Shown here in pieces: positions 50,836-58,920 of a DNA stretch of 64,000 bases; positions within the stretch are counted from its first letter, which is position 1, and every line of letters begins with the position of its first letter. The notes below the pieces were generated by a model. The model saw nothing but the letters and a program-made list of their open reading frames with translations. It ran no database searches and was not told where the DNA came from. Position numbers and translations under genes: made by a program. The stretch is from NCBI GenBank assembly GCA_963775295.1, contig CAVZIK010000006.1, positions 992,001 through 1,056,000 of the forward strand, written 5' to 3'. Source of the stretch: JAMDEO01 sp963775295 (lineage in GTDB: Bacteria > Actinomycetota > Thermoleophilia > RBG-16-64-13).

Positions 50836-51779
50836 ACGGAGAATCCCTGCCCATGGATGGTTCTCAGTTCACGCGTTCGTCCGATAGATGGGGCGGAACT
50901 CGCGCGGCCTCGGGCGCGACATTGGCGGGGGCACGACCCGCGGCGCGGCGAGTGTGGCGGGACCGCAGCACCACCTTTCTGATAGTGGCGTCGGTGGTGC
51001 TCACCCTGATCCCCGTGGTGCTGATCCTTGTGCAGATCGCGCTCAAGGGGAGCTCGGCCCTCAGCTGGGGCTTCCTGACTCAATCGACTCCTTTCAGCAT
51101 GATGAAACAGGGCGGAGGTTTTCTCAACGGTCTTGTCGGGACGGCCATCATGGTCGGTCTGGCCGCCGTCGTCTCCATTCCTTTGGGAATTCTCGCCGCC
51201 GTATATCTGGTGGAGTACGGGAAGAAGAATTGGCTTGCGAATCTCATCCGCTTCTTCTCGGACGTCATGACCGGGGTGCCCTCGATCTTCGTGGGGGTGT
51301 TCGTCTACACGGCCTTGGTCGTCAAATTCCAGTACGGGGCGATCATGGGGGCGGCCGCTCTGGCTCTGATCATGATGCCGATCATTGTTCGTTCGAGCGA
51401 GGAGATGCTCAAGCTGGTCCCATCGGAACTCAAGGACGCCGCATATGCCTTGGGAGCGCCAAAATGGCAGACGATTACCAAAGTCGTTCTACCGTCAGCG
51501 GCCCCGGGCCTCACCACCGGGGCAATGCTCGCGGTAGCGCGGGCTGCCGGTGAGACCGCCCCCCTGCTGATGACCGCTCTCGGGTCTCTGCAGCTTGTGA
51601 CGAAGCTGGTAGGCTCTCCCATATCGTCGCTGCCGTATCTCATCTTCCAGGGCGCCGGCCAACCGTTCGACGCGGCTCAGGCGCGCGCGTGGGCGGGTGC
51701 CCTGGAGCTTCTCGCTATCGTTCTTATCTTTACGATCGTGGCCCGTGTCTTTTCCTCAAGGAGCCGACTCACTCGATGA
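50832..51779 (+). CDS. pstA: Phosphate ABC transporter permease PstA
   Basis: A ~315-residue permease. Six hydrophobic segments, NGLVGTAIMVGLAAVVSIPLGILAAVYLVEYG, GVPSIFVGVFVYTALVVKF and the EAA loop ALGAPKWQTITKVVLPSAAPGL. ATG 50832 overlaps the pstC stop (ATGA). ATG 50853, 11 bases after a GGAG, gives a shorter N-terminus and is also likely. The N-terminal ~35 residues are variable. Confidence 0.88.
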   Translation: MNGESLPMDGSQFTRSSDRWGGTRAASGATLAGARPAARRVWRDRSTTFLIVASVVLTLIPVVLILVQIALKGSSALSWGFLTQSTPFSMMKQGGGFLNGLVGTAIMVGLAAVVSIPLGILAAVYLVEYGKKNWLANLIRFFSDVMTGVPSIFVGVFVYTALVVKFQYGAIMGAAALALIMMPIIVRSSEEMLKLVPSELKDAAYALGAPKWQTITKVVLPSAAPGLTTGAMLAVARAAGETAPLLMTALGSLQLVTKLVGSPISSLPYLIFQGAGQPFDAAQARAWAGALELLAIVLIFTIVARVFSSRSRLTR

Positions 51780-52579
51780 ATGTCAATGCCTACGCCGGGA
51801 ATGCCCCGGTGTTCACCGTCAAGGATCTCGATGTGCATTACGGCCGCAGCCTGGCTCTTAAAGGCGTGAGCATGGAGATTCGGCCTCGACGCATCACGGC
51901 GATAATCGGTCCCTCGGGGTGCGGCAAGAGTACATTGATTCGCTGCTTCAACCGTATGAACGAACTCATTCCCGGCGCCAGGGTGACTGGAGAGATTCAG
52001 TATCATGGCGAGAATGTCTACGCGCCGGGAGTCGACCCGGTGATGGTTCGGAGACGCATAGGCATGGTCTTTCAGCGACCGAACCCGTTTCCCAAATCCA
52101 TCTACGAGAACGTGGCCTTCGGAGCAAAGATCAACGGCTATAAGGGCGACATGGATGAGTTGGTGGAGCGGTCTCTCCGCAGCGCCGCTCTTTGGGACGA
52201 AGTCAAGAACTCCCTCAAGAAGAGCGCCCTCGATCTATCCGGAGGTCAGCAACAGAGACTTTGCATCGCCCGGGCGATCGCTGTGGAGCCGGACGTGATT
52301 CTCATGGACGAGCCTGCGTCGGCCTTGGATCCCATTGCCACTGTCAGGATCGAAGACTTGATGCAAGAATTGAAGAAGGACTACTCCATCATCATCGTCA
52401 CTCACAACATGCAACAGGCGGCGCGGGTCTCGGACGAGACCGCCTTCCTGTACACCGAGGTGGACCAGGAAACGTCTGATCGTTGGGGAATACTGGTGGA
52501 ATTCGGCGAAACCGGGCAGATCTTCACCAAGCCGCTCGACAAACGCACCGAAGATTACGTCTCGGGCCGCTTCGGATAG
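51776..52579 (+). CDS. pstB: Phosphate ABC transporter ATPase PstB
   Basis: A 267-residue ATPase typical of PstB: HYGRSLALKGVSMEI, Walker A GPSGCGKSTLIRCFNRMNELI, FQRPNPFPKSIYENVAFG, signature LSGGQQQRLCIARAI, Walker B VILMDEPASALDP and switch His IVTHNMQQAARVSD. The ATG overlaps the pstA stop (ATGA). Together with PstC and PstA it powers phosphate uptake. Confidence 0.95.
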   Translation: MNVNAYAGNAPVFTVKDLDVHYGRSLALKGVSMEIRPRRITAIIGPSGCGKSTLIRCFNRMNELIPGARVTGEIQYHGENVYAPGVDPVMVRRRIGMVFQRPNPFPKSIYENVAFGAKINGYKGDMDELVERSLRSAALWDEVKNSLKKSALDLSGGQQQRLCIARAIAVEPDVILMDEPASALDPIATVRIEDLMQELKKDYSIIIVTHNMQQAARVSDETAFLYTEVDQETSDRWGILVEFGETGQIFTKPLDKRTEDYVSGRFG

Positions 52580-52606
52580 ACGGCTCGAAAGGAGCGACAG
52601 CGCAAC

Positions 52607-53257
52607 ATGCGAGACGCATTTCACAAGGAACTAGAGGCCCTCGACCAAGAGATCGTTCGCATGGGGGCTCTGGTGGAAGAAAGCACCCGGCAAGCCACCA
52701 CGGCGCTTCTGGAGTGTGATTGGGCGCTCGCGCAGCGAGTCATGGACGGCGATGACGAGATCGATAGGATGTTCCTCGACATCGAGAGACGGTCGCTCTC
52801 GCTGGTGGCCCAGCAGGCGCCGGTGGCGGGAGACCTGCGACTCATCGTTGTCATACTCAGGGTGGTCAACGATCTGGAAAGGGCGGGGGACCTCGCCTAC
52901 AACATCGCAAAGATGGCCCGGCTGGAGGACTTTTGTCAAGCTGGCCTCAAAGGCGTTCGGGCATTGGTGGCGGATTTGGGTGCAGCGGCCGCCGATCTCA
53001 TGGGAACCGCGATAGACGCCTGGGCTTCGAAGGATGTCACTCTGGCCGCGGACATAGAATTGCGCGACGACAAACTCGACGACCTCGACGCCCGGCTTCT
53101 GGAGAACCTGGTCGAACTCAAGGGTCAGGAGAGTCTGGGCCCGGCGCTACGCCTCGCTCTGGTCGGCCGCTACTTCGAGCGGATCGGTGATCACGCGGTG
53201 AATCTCGGCGAACGGATCCGTTACTTCGTCACTGGGGACGAGGAGCATCTGGGGTAG
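52607..53257 (+). CDS. phoU: Phosphate-signalling protein PhoU
   Basis: A 216-residue, all-helical PhoU with two three-helix bundles. The metal-site repeats ERAGDLAYNIAK and ERIGDHAVNLGE are the E-x-x-x-D signature of each half. PhoU links the Pst transporter to PhoR and keeps the kinase off when phosphate is plentiful. AAAGGAG precedes the ATG. Last gene of the pst operon; followed by a strong hairpin. Confidence 0.93.
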   Translation: MRDAFHKELEALDQEIVRMGALVEESTRQATTALLECDWALAQRVMDGDDEIDRMFLDIERRSLSLVAQQAPVAGDLRLIVVILRVVNDLERAGDLAYNIAKMARLEDFCQAGLKGVRALVADLGAAAADLMGTAIDAWASKDVTLAADIELRDDKLDDLDARLLENLVELKGQESLGPALRLALVGRYFERIGDHAVNLGERIRYFVTGDEEHLG

Positions 53258-53326
53258 GGATCGCCGCGCGGGACGTCTTTCAACTGCGCTCGTTCACCCT
53301 ATTGTCTCAACTCGACTGGGATTGCT

Positions 53327-53364
53327 GTGGTGCTTGGCCCGCCTGTCGGCGCACCAAGCACCAC
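53327..53364. terminator. Hairpin between convergent phoU and SLH-hydrolase genes
   Basis: GTGGTGCTTGG (53327-53337) and its perfect complement CCAAGCACCAC (53354-53364) form an 11-bp stem with a 16-base loop. It lies 70 bp after phoU and 36 bp after the end of the convergent gene, so it could end transcription from both sides. No clear T-tract. Confidence 0.6.
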
Positions 53365-53399
53365 TCTGCGTCACGGCCCACAATTCGGTCGCGATCTGA

Positions 53400-54626
53400 C
53401 TAGAGCGTGACCCCATGCTGGGCCGCGAGCGACCGGAAGCTGCTCTCGATGGTGCGCAGCCGGGAAACGTAGGCACCGAAACCGGAGACACCGCTGCCGT
53501 AGTACACGGAGGCGAATCTCTCCCAGTCGGGATGTGCCTGCGTCAAGATCGGTCCATACCAACCGTTGACTCCTGCCTTCAAATACCTTCCGAAGGCAGC
53601 CATGCCTGTCGCGGCATCGGGGAAGGAGTACCACTGCTTGCCTGCCACCGACACGGGACCGCTGGAGAGGGAACCCCACACGGTGCCAGTGCCGCTGTAG
53701 CGCATGCATCCGAAGTTGTAATGTCGCGCGAGCGATCCGCCCAGATTGGGATCTCCCAGTGAGGTCTCCGCCGCCATGATCACCAGTTGCGAAAGTGCCG
53801 GAATCCCGTACCAGGCGGCGTTCTGAAGCACCATTTCTCCGGTGATGGGGCTCTCATGCGGCCGGAACAGGTACGAGGTCATGAAATCGGCCGCGGCTTG
53901 TTCTTCCGGAGTGAACGTGGCGCCGGAGGCCGAAGACTGGTCGGCGGGCACGGTGGGCGCAGAAACGCTCTCGCCTTGGAGAGGGTTTTCGGCGCGGTGA
54001 AGGACCATGCTGAATTGGGCGCGTGTGACTGGGCTCAGCGGGGCGAGACGCCCCTGCCGGTCACCGTTTACGAGGCTGTTTCTCACCGCGAGGGCCATAT
54101 ACGCGCGCGCCCCGCCGGAGATCGTGGTGTCGTCCGCGAAGGGACCGAGGGTGGCTGCGATCTGGCTATCTGAGAGTGCGTTTGCCTGCCCTTCCAGCCC
54201 CAGGCTGCGGATGACGACTGCGATCATCTGTTCCCTGGTCAGAGATTGGTTGGGGCGGAATGTCCCGTCGGGGTATCCGCTGAGCCAATTGTTCGCGAAC
54301 GCCGCATCCACGTAGGGCTGATACATGGGATCAACGTCTGGGAACTGGGAGATGACGGAGGTTGTATCGACGCCTCGCCACTTCACGAGAGTCTTGGCGG
54401 CTTCTCCTCTAATGACGACGGCATCTGGCAGGAAATTGCCAGTGGAGTCGCCCGTCATGATCTGCCGGGCGGCGAGCGACTCGATGGCGTCATGAGCCGG
54501 GTTGGTTTCTGTTACATCGCTGAACGAAGACGCGTGGGCTTGCGCCGAACTGATGGCGGGCCCCCCGAGAAGCAGTGCTGTGACCAGCATAGCTGTCGGG
54601 ATTGCTAGCATGATAGTTCTCTTCAT
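53400..54626 (-). CDS. SLH-domain protein with lysozyme/glucosaminidase-like C-terminal domain
   Basis: A 408-residue exported protein. Signal peptide ~1-32 ending at SSAQAHA. Three SLH modules follow: SFSDVTETNPAHDAIESLAARQIMTG; FPDVDPMYQPYVDAAFANNWLSGYPDGTFRPNQSLTREQ; and a third around GPFADDTTISGGARAYMALAVRNSLVNG. The last ~180 residues contain AWYGIPALSQLVIMAAETSLGD...HYNFGCMRY, resembling the catalytic Glu and N-F-G-x-M/N pattern of glucosaminidase/transglycosylase-type (lysozyme-fold) hydrolases. It would bind the envelope through SLH and cut peptidoglycan glycan strands. Substrate is inference. A structured leader precedes the gene. Confidence 0.75.
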   Translation of the reverse strand: MKRTIMLAIPTAMLVTALLLGGPAISSAQAHASSFSDVTETNPAHDAIESLAARQIMTGDSTGNFLPDAVVIRGEAAKTLVKWRGVDTTSVISQFPDVDPMYQPYVDAAFANNWLSGYPDGTFRPNQSLTREQMIAVVIRSLGLEGQANALSDSQIAATLGPFADDTTISGGARAYMALAVRNSLVNGDRQGRLAPLSPVTRAQFSMVLHRAENPLQGESVSAPTVPADQSSASGATFTPEEQAAADFMTSYLFRPHESPITGEMVLQNAAWYGIPALSQLVIMAAETSLGDPNLGGSLARHYNFGCMRYSGTGTVWGSLSSGPVSVAGKQWYSFPDAATGMAAFGRYLKAGVNGWYGPILTQAHPDWERFASVYYGSGVSGFGAYVSRLRTIESSFRSLAAQHGVTL

Positions 54627-54658
54627 ACCTCTGCCTATGGTCGTTTGCAGCTACGTGA

Positions 54659-54740
54659 GTGCGGCTGAACCGAGCAAAGACAAGGCCAAGGGTGTGCGAG
54701 ACCCTAAACGTGCGCAGGCGTCAACCGACTAGAGCCGCAC
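54659..54740 (-). promoter_or_regulatory. Structured 5' leader of the SLH hydrolase gene
   Basis: GTGCGGCT (54659-54666) is perfectly complementary to AGCCGCAC (54733-54740), closing an ~80-nt element. Inside, AGGGT (54689-54693) and ACCCT (54701-54705) make a second hairpin. It sits ~30-115 nt upstream of the ATG on the coding strand. This resembles a riboswitch-like leader, but it does not match the motifs I know for cyclic-di-GMP or cyclic-di-AMP riboswitches. Confidence 0.35.
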
Positions 54741-55282
54741 GCTCGAATTGGAATTGGGATTGTTAAGCGAAGTAAGTCTCGCGACGCGCTTTGGGCCTGG
54801 TCAAAACTCTCCAGCTCGCCCTCTGCCAAAGTCTAAGACTGTGAAGACTAAGGCTATCTGTTACACAACGGGGCGGGATGATAGCAGACTCGAAACCGGA
54901 AGTCACGCAAGACCGGTGGGCACAAGCCCAGTCGAGCGCCATCACCAGCCGACCGACCGGCTGGGAAGACGATTGCGAATTCCGGCGCGTTGAAAGTCGG
55001 CCAGAGCGGGGAGTGCGATGTCGGGTGTGAAATCAAATTGCACGCAGTAACCTCTTGATTTTGCGGGCAGTCGCGGCAATAAGCTGAAGAGGTCCATCCA
55101 CACGAGGCATACATCCTCGAATACATGAAGAGACCCATTCATGCATTCAGGATTATTTCAGGTGAGTAGTGCGAATATACTCACATGGAGTCACATAGCA
55201 TTGCTCAACCCCCCTCCTGAGCTGTGGCCCCAACCCTGTCCGGTGGATGTCGGACCTGACCGAGGCGAGACTCCACCACGCC

Positions 55283-55342
55283 CACACGGCGGAGACGGCG
55301 TATGCGGCGTCCGGAGCGACCGGACGCCGCGCCCGCCGTGTG
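55283..55342. terminator. Nested GC-rich hairpin upstream of the response-regulator gene
   Basis: Inner stem GCGGCGTCCGG (55304-55314) with CCGGACGCCGC (55320-55330), loop AGCGA. Outer stem CACACGGCG (55283-55291) with CGCCGTGTG (55334-55342). A T-rich run (gctttctttcc) follows on the plus strand, as in an intrinsic terminator. No plus-strand gene precedes it, so it may end a non-coding transcript of the interval or a leader. Confidence 0.45.
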
Positions 55343-55443
55343 AATTCCCAGACTAGCTTTCTTTCCTCGTTGCCTCACTCGTCTTCCTGACCATGGCCTT
55401 GGAACTTGTTCCGATCGGCCTGGCGGGCCATACTACGGACACC

Positions 55444-56112
55444 ATGATGGAATCGCGTATCTTCGTTCTCGAAGACGACCCGCAAATGCGCTCCCTGCTG
55501 CTTCGCGGCCTGCGCGAAGAGGGCTACGCGGTCGAGGGGTGCGCCACGGGCTCGGAACTGCTGGGGAAGGTCGGTGACACTGTCCCGGATCTTTTCCTGA
55601 TCGACATCGGCCTGCCGGACACCGACGGGCGCGACGTGTGCCAGGCTTTGCGTGCGCGGGGCATATCGGCTCCTGTACTTTTCCTGACCGCTCGCGACTC
55701 GCTGCCCGACCGGCTTTCGGGATTCCATGTCGGTGGCGACGACTATCTTACGAAACCGTTTGCTTTCGCAGAGTTATTGGCGCGCACGGAAGCGCTGATA
55801 CGGAGGAGCGGGTCGGAGCGCAGCCTCGAAACGGGCGGGCTGGTCCTCGACCCGGCCAAGCACGCGGTGTCGTGCGGCAACATGACGGTGCCGCTCACGC
55901 CCACGGAATTTCGCCTTCTCGCCAAGCTGGCGGCTGCACCAGGCGAAGCCATCCGCAGAAAGGCCCTTATCGAGACGGCCTGGCCTCACGGAGCCATCGT
56001 TTATGACAACACCCTGGACGCATACATCGCCCGTCTTCGACGGAAAGTCTGCTCTCTCCCGGGTTCGCCGCAGATCGTAACGGTTCGCGGTGTAGGCTAT
56101 TCTCTCCGGTAG
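55444..56112 (+). CDS. OmpR-family response regulator
   Basis: A 222-residue regulator. Receiver with IFVLEDDPQMRSLLLRGL, Asp in LFLIDIGLPDTDGRD, TAR (FLTARDS) and Lys in YLTKPFA. Winged helix with LTPTEFRLLAKLAAAPGEAIRRKALIETAWP, LDAYIARLRRKV and TVRGVGYSL. ATG 55444 begins the domain; a frame open to 55393 adds 17 residues without a ribosome binding site. The kinase gene follows by 34 bp, forming a QseB/PmrA- or TcrA-like pair. Target unknown. Confidence 0.88.
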   Translation: MMESRIFVLEDDPQMRSLLLRGLREEGYAVEGCATGSELLGKVGDTVPDLFLIDIGLPDTDGRDVCQALRARGISAPVLFLTARDSLPDRLSGFHVGGDDYLTKPFAFAELLARTEALIRRSGSERSLETGGLVLDPAKHAVSCGNMTVPLTPTEFRLLAKLAAAPGEAIRRKALIETAWPHGAIVYDNTLDAYIARLRRKVCSLPGSPQIVTVRGVGYSLR

Positions 56113-56146
56113 TCAGGCTGATGGACGCGCCGTGGGGTGGGTGGTC

Positions 56147-57514
56147 ATGAGGCGCTGGTTCTCCAAGATAGGCGTTCGGGACAGACTGCTCCTTGCCGTT
56201 CTCGCGACGGTGGGCATCGCGCTCATAACCATGACCGTCGTGTTCAACTTCGTGTTGTCGGGCGGTCTTGCTTCAGACGCCGATAACCGGCTGAAGGCGA
56301 TCGCGGACGATACCAGTCGAACCGTGCAGATATCGGGTGGCCAGGTGATCACCACCCGCTCGAGCGGCGACTTGAGCCAACTCGGATCGCAAGTCTGGGT
56401 GTTCGTCGACGGAAAGACCGTCACCGCGCCGTCCGTAGATGTGGCGATCTTCGATGCCGCCAAGAGCCTTGACGGTGGGGGTGCTCGGTTTCTCGACGTT
56501 ACCGACCATCAGGTGCGACTCTACGGCGTTCCTCTCTACATGCCCAATGGAGGGCGTCGATTGGGCACCATCGTCGCCGGGCTCAACATGGCCTCGTACA
56601 CGGGGACGCAGAGGATCGCCCTTATAGGGACTATCGCCTTTACCGCAGTTCTGCTCATCATTGTGGGCTTTGCCGGCCGCTTGGTGCTCAATGCGGCCTT
56701 TAGACCGGTGGTGAAGATGACGACCGAAGCCGAAGAATGGAGTACCGAGGAATTGGATCGTCGCTTCGACCTGGGCGACCCGCACGACGAGGTCACGCAG
56801 TTGGCGCACACGCTGGACGGAATGCTCGACAGGCTGTCGGCCAGCCTCCGACGGGAACAGCGATTCTCCGCGGAGGTATCGCATCAGCTGCGGACCCCAG
56901 TGGCCAAGATCAAGGCCGAAGCCGAGTTGGCCCTTCGGCGCGCACGCGAGCCCGAGTACTATCAAGAAGCCCTGGGATCTGTGCTGCACAGCGCCGATCA
57001 AATGGCGCGAACGGTGGAGGCGTTACTCGCTGCGTCGCAGCAGGAGGGTAGCCTAGCCCGAGGTCGCGCCGATGTGTGGCAGGTCCTCGCTGACGTGGTG
57101 ACGTCTATCGGGGTGCTCTCGGAGGAGAACGGCGTGGAGGTGCGGGTGCAGCCTCCATCCCGGAATCTGCGGGTGGGCGTGGACGGCGACATAGCCGTGC
57201 AGATCATCCAGCCGGTCGTCGAGAATGCCTGCCGTTTTGCGAAGTCCGGCGTTCTTCTTGGCGCGGCCCGCAACGGCAAGGAAGTGTACTTCTTGGTGGA
57301 GGACGACGGGCCGGGCGTGACCGAGGAGGAACAAGACCGCATCTTCGAGCCGGGGGTGCGGGGGTCGGCTGCCGTGAGCGAGCGGACAGGTGCCCGCGGT
57401 GCCGGTTTGGGTCTGCCGCTCGCCCGCCGACTTGCGCGGGCTGCGTCCGGCGACGTCGAGGTTATTCCCGGGGAGCGCGGAGCCCGTTTCATCGTGCACC
57501 TGCCCGTGGGCTGA
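56147..57514 (+). CDS. Sensor histidine kinase paired with the OmpR regulator
   Basis: A ~455-residue kinase. Two membrane helices (about residues 15-37 and 160-185) enclose a small sensor of ~115 residues. Then come HAMP, HisKA QRFSAEVSHQLRTPVAKIKAE with the phospho-His, and HATPase with VVENACRFAKS, VEDDGPGVTEEEQDRIFEPG and GAGLGLPLARRLA. ATG 56147 follows GGGGTGGGTGGTC; a GTG at 56132 is also open. It should phosphorylate the regulator encoded upstream. Signal unknown. Confidence 0.87.
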   Translation: MRRWFSKIGVRDRLLLAVLATVGIALITMTVVFNFVLSGGLASDADNRLKAIADDTSRTVQISGGQVITTRSSGDLSQLGSQVWVFVDGKTVTAPSVDVAIFDAAKSLDGGGARFLDVTDHQVRLYGVPLYMPNGGRRLGTIVAGLNMASYTGTQRIALIGTIAFTAVLLIIVGFAGRLVLNAAFRPVVKMTTEAEEWSTEELDRRFDLGDPHDEVTQLAHTLDGMLDRLSASLRREQRFSAEVSHQLRTPVAKIKAEAELALRRAREPEYYQEALGSVLHSADQMARTVEALLAASQQEGSLARGRADVWQVLADVVTSIGVLSEENGVEVRVQPPSRNLRVGVDGDIAVQIIQPVVENACRFAKSGVLLGAARNGKEVYFLVEDDGPGVTEEEQDRIFEPGVRGSAAVSERTGARGAGLGLPLARRLARAASGDVEVIPGERGARFIVHLPVG

Positions 57515-57538
57515 CACGTACGCTCGGGTCTTCGCCTG

Positions 57539-58906
57539 CTAGCCTCCGGTGAAGAGTGGAAGCAAGAACGAACCCAAGGTCAGGATGATCACGAGGATGA
57601 CAGTGAGGTAGGAGACGAGGTTGAGTACGAGCCCGTTCGTGTGCTCTCCCATCAGACTCTTGTCGTTAACGAGCTTCAGCATCATCAGCAGGACGAAAGG
57701 CAGCAGCACCCCGTTGCAGACCTGAGAGAAGTACATGACCTTCAGCAGAGGAATGCCCGGGATGAGCATGGGCACCGCTCCCACCACGATGATGCTCCCG
57801 TATAGAAGGTAGAACTGCTTCGCTTCGCCATACCGATGGTTGATCCCGGCCGGCCAACCCATGCCTTCGCAGACATGGTATGAAGTTGAGAGAGGCAGGA
57901 TGCCCGAGGAGAACAGACCGGCCGCGAGCAATCCCAGTGCAAAGAGCGTCTCCGCGTGTTTGCCCGCCAGTGGCGCCAGAGCCTGAGCGGCCTCCGCCGC
58001 CGAGGAGACCTTGACCCCCGCTTTGAAGAGGGTGGACCCGCAGGTGATGATGATGAACGCGGCAACCGCCACGGCCATTATCGAGCCGACGATCACGTCG
58101 ATGCGGGAATAGTTCAACTCCTCCTTCTTGATGGACTTTTCCACTGTGGACGCCTGGATATAGAACTGCATCCAGGGGGCGATCGTGGTTCCCACCAGGC
58201 CGATCGCGAGGAGAAGGAACCCCGACGAGGCCGAGATATGCGGCACGACCGTGGCGTGCCCTATCTCCCCCCAGTCCGGCTTGGCAAGAAATGCCGACAC
58301 GATGTAGGTCACGTAGAATAGGCAGGCGACAAGGAACACTCTCTCCACAAAACGGTAGTTGCCTCTCAAGATGAGTAGGGCGATGGCCAGAGCCCCCAGA
58401 GGCACCGCGGCATAGCGAGTGAGCCCGAGCAGTTCGGCCCCGGCCGCCACACCCGCAAACTCGGACATGGTGTTGAACATGTTTGTAACGAGCAGCGCGA
58501 GCAAGATGTAGAACGTCATCTTGATGCCGAAGTTCTCGCGGATGAGGTCGGCAAGTCCCTTGCCCGTCACGATCGCCATGCGGACGCACATCTCCTGGAT
58601 GACGATCAGGGAGATGAGTATCGGGATCATCATCCACAGGAGACCGTAGCCGTAATGGGACCCCGCGAGAGAGTAGGTGGTGATGCCGCCGGGGTCGTTG
58701 TCCACGTTGGACGTTATGATGCCTGGGCCTATGACGGCGAGCAGAAGCAGGATGCGGTTGCGCGAGATGCCCCGTCCGAAGATGGTACGGACCCTTAGGA
58801 AGCGGGGCCCTCTCGGTTCGAGCCCTGGCCTACGGAGCCGGTGTGTACGACCCGTTGCGCTGGGCGCAGAACCGGGATCGGTCGGGGTCCGAGCCATCGG
58901 ACTCAC
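57539..58906 (-). CDS. SLC11/NRAMP-superfamily divalent metal transporter, NRMT (Mg2+) type
   Basis: A 455-residue membrane protein with ~11 helices. Helix 1 has NVDNDPGGITTYSLAG, so the DPGN of classical NRAMPs is DPGG. In helix 6 the usual A-x-x-MPHN reads GTTIAPWMQF: the Met that favours Mn/Fe over Ca/Mg is Ala, and the His is Trp. These are the changes described for NRAMP-related Mg2+ transporters (NRMTs), first characterised from Eggerthella lenta. Mg2+ or Mn2+/Mg2+ transport is therefore likelier than Fe uptake. The upstream MgtE-N/CBS gene ends 15 bp before its start, supporting Mg2+ homeostasis. N-terminal ~45 residues are basic and cytoplasmic. Confidence 0.82.
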   Translation of the reverse strand: MSPMARTPTDPGSAPSATGRTHRLRRPGLEPRGPRFLRVRTIFGRGISRNRILLLLAVIGPGIITSNVDNDPGGITTYSLAGSHYGYGLLWMMIPILISLIVIQEMCVRMAIVTGKGLADLIRENFGIKMTFYILLALLVTNMFNTMSEFAGVAAGAELLGLTRYAAVPLGALAIALLILRGNYRFVERVFLVACLFYVTYIVSAFLAKPDWGEIGHATVVPHISASSGFLLLAIGLVGTTIAPWMQFYIQASTVEKSIKKEELNYSRIDVIVGSIMAVAVAAFIIITCGSTLFKAGVKVSSAAEAAQALAPLAGKHAETLFALGLLAAGLFSSGILPLSTSYHVCEGMGWPAGINHRYGEAKQFYLLYGSIIVVGAVPMLIPGIPLLKVMYFSQVCNGVLLPFVLLMMLKLVNDKSLMGEHTNGLVLNLVSYLTVILVIILTLGSFLLPLFTGG

Positions 58907-58920
58907 CCCCCCTTGCCCCT

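Larger units (their letters stand above)
54627..55443. other. Gene-poor 817-bp interval
   Basis: Holds the leader described above, a GTGAGTA/TACTCAC inverted repeat (55162-55168, 55178-55184) and the hairpin at 55283-55342. Base composition in 54740-55200 is visibly more AT-rich than in the flanking genes. Short frames (up to ~94 codons on the minus strand) lack recognisable domains or good ribosome binding sites. No tRNA, tmRNA, RNase P or 6S signature was recognised. Confidence 0.5.

Noticed and set aside
54659..54740. Cyclic-di-GMP (GEMM) or cyclic-di-AMP (ydaO) riboswitch
   Set aside because: Position fits, but the conserved core sequences of those classes could not be found in the leader.
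54850..54960. tRNA-like fragment (GGTTTCGAGTC on the minus strand)
   Set aside because: It resembles a T-loop, but no acceptor stem, anticodon arm or D-arm pairing could be laid out around it.
57666..58637. 323-codon minus frame overlapping the NRAMP-like gene
   Set aside because: Same strand but different frame; the transporter frame has proper helices and motifs.
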